From assembly GCA_016930895.1 (NCBI GenBank), contig JAFGFV010000157.1, positions 1 through 7,092 of the forward strand: a DNA stretch of 7,092 nt, written 5' to 3'. This document shows, one piece after another, positions 6,923 to 7,092 of the stretch. This stretch comes from Spirochaetales bacterium (GTDB taxonomy: Bacteria > Spirochaetota > Spirochaetia > SZUA-6 > DRHE01). Numbering within the stretch: position 1 is the stretch's first letter; each line of letters opens with the position of its first letter. The notes beneath the pieces are model-generated. The model was given only the letters and a program-made list of their open reading frames with translations, was not told where the DNA came from and searched no databases. The position numbers and the translations under genes are program-made.

Positions 6923-7092
6923 TCAAGCGTGTGACCCGCCCGTTACCAGGACCAGAATGAACACGGAGAGAAAAAAGAAAAACTGGAAGAGGAAGTTCAT
7001 GGCGGGGAGGCGTGAGACCGTCTTGATCCCCAGCAGGAGATAGAAGCCGGCCAGCAGCAGGGAAATGGCTCCCCAGGCCGCGTAGTTGCGCA
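6923..7092 (-). CDS. C-terminal end of an unrecognised integral membrane protein (cut by window edge)
   Basis: A minus-strand frame, open from the window edge, ends in TGA at 6925-6923 and gives 55 residues. Two hydrophobic segments stand out: WGAISLLLAGFYLLLGI (about 6-22 of the visible part) and FLFQFFFFLSVFILVLV (about 33-49), joined by a short polar turn KTVSRLPAMN, with a tail TGGSHA. A-rich bases on the plus strand (6969-6982) encode the Phe/Leu-rich helix. It is too short for a family assignment. It is convergent with the desaturase gene and lies beside a carotenoid module, so a role in carotenoid or membrane lipid metabolism is possible; nothing seen proves that. The other two frames of this strand lack this membrane-like composition. 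Confidence 0.6.
   Translation of the reverse strand, partial: RNYAAWGAISLLLAGFYLLLGIKTVSRLPAMNFLFQFFFFLSVFILVLVTGGSHA

Overview
This is a GC-rich, gene-dense bacterial chromosome segment. It holds seven protein-coding genes, two of them cut by the window edges. I see no tRNA or rRNA gene, CRISPR array, insertion sequence or phage gene. The lineage cannot be fixed from sequence alone. The ThrRS lacks its TGS domain and carries an MNCPFH motif, the aldolase is class I, and the carotenoid genes resemble those of several deep-branching phyla. My recollection is that this ThrRS type is common in Chloroflexota-like groups, but that is a weak hint.

Left part (1-1509, minus strand): a bacterioferritin-comigratory-protein-type peroxiredoxin (bcp) is followed by the 5' portion of thrS, which runs off the left edge. 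A good sigma70-like promoter (TTGACC, 17 nt, TAAGTT) lies just upstream of bcp and may serve both genes. ThrRS has the editing and catalytic domains, but there is no room or start codon for the usual N-terminal TGS domain.

Middle (1645-4085, plus strand): an M20-family metallopeptidase, probably a cytosolic dipeptidase, and a class I fructose-bisphosphate aldolase of the FbaB/DhnA type form a two-gene operon. They overlap by four bases (ATGA), and a strong Shine-Dalgarno sequence sits inside the end of the first gene.

Right part (4156-7092): a membrane-anchored family 2 glycosyltransferase (minus strand, TTG start) is divergent from a CrtI-family carotenoid desaturase (plus strand). The shared 109-bp region between them contains an inverted repeat. 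The pair looks like part of a pathway for glycosylated carotenoids: one enzyme desaturates the polyene and the other would add sugar to a hydroxylated carotenoid at the membrane. The last 175 bases carry the 3' end of a small membrane-protein gene on the minus strand, convergent with the desaturase, with a hairpin between them.

Most of the window is ordinary housekeeping and accessory metabolism. I found no convincing new system. The items most worth a second look are the divergent carotenoid/glycosyltransferase module with its inverted repeat and unidentified membrane neighbour, the TGS-less ThrRS, and the translationally coupled peptidase-aldolase pair.
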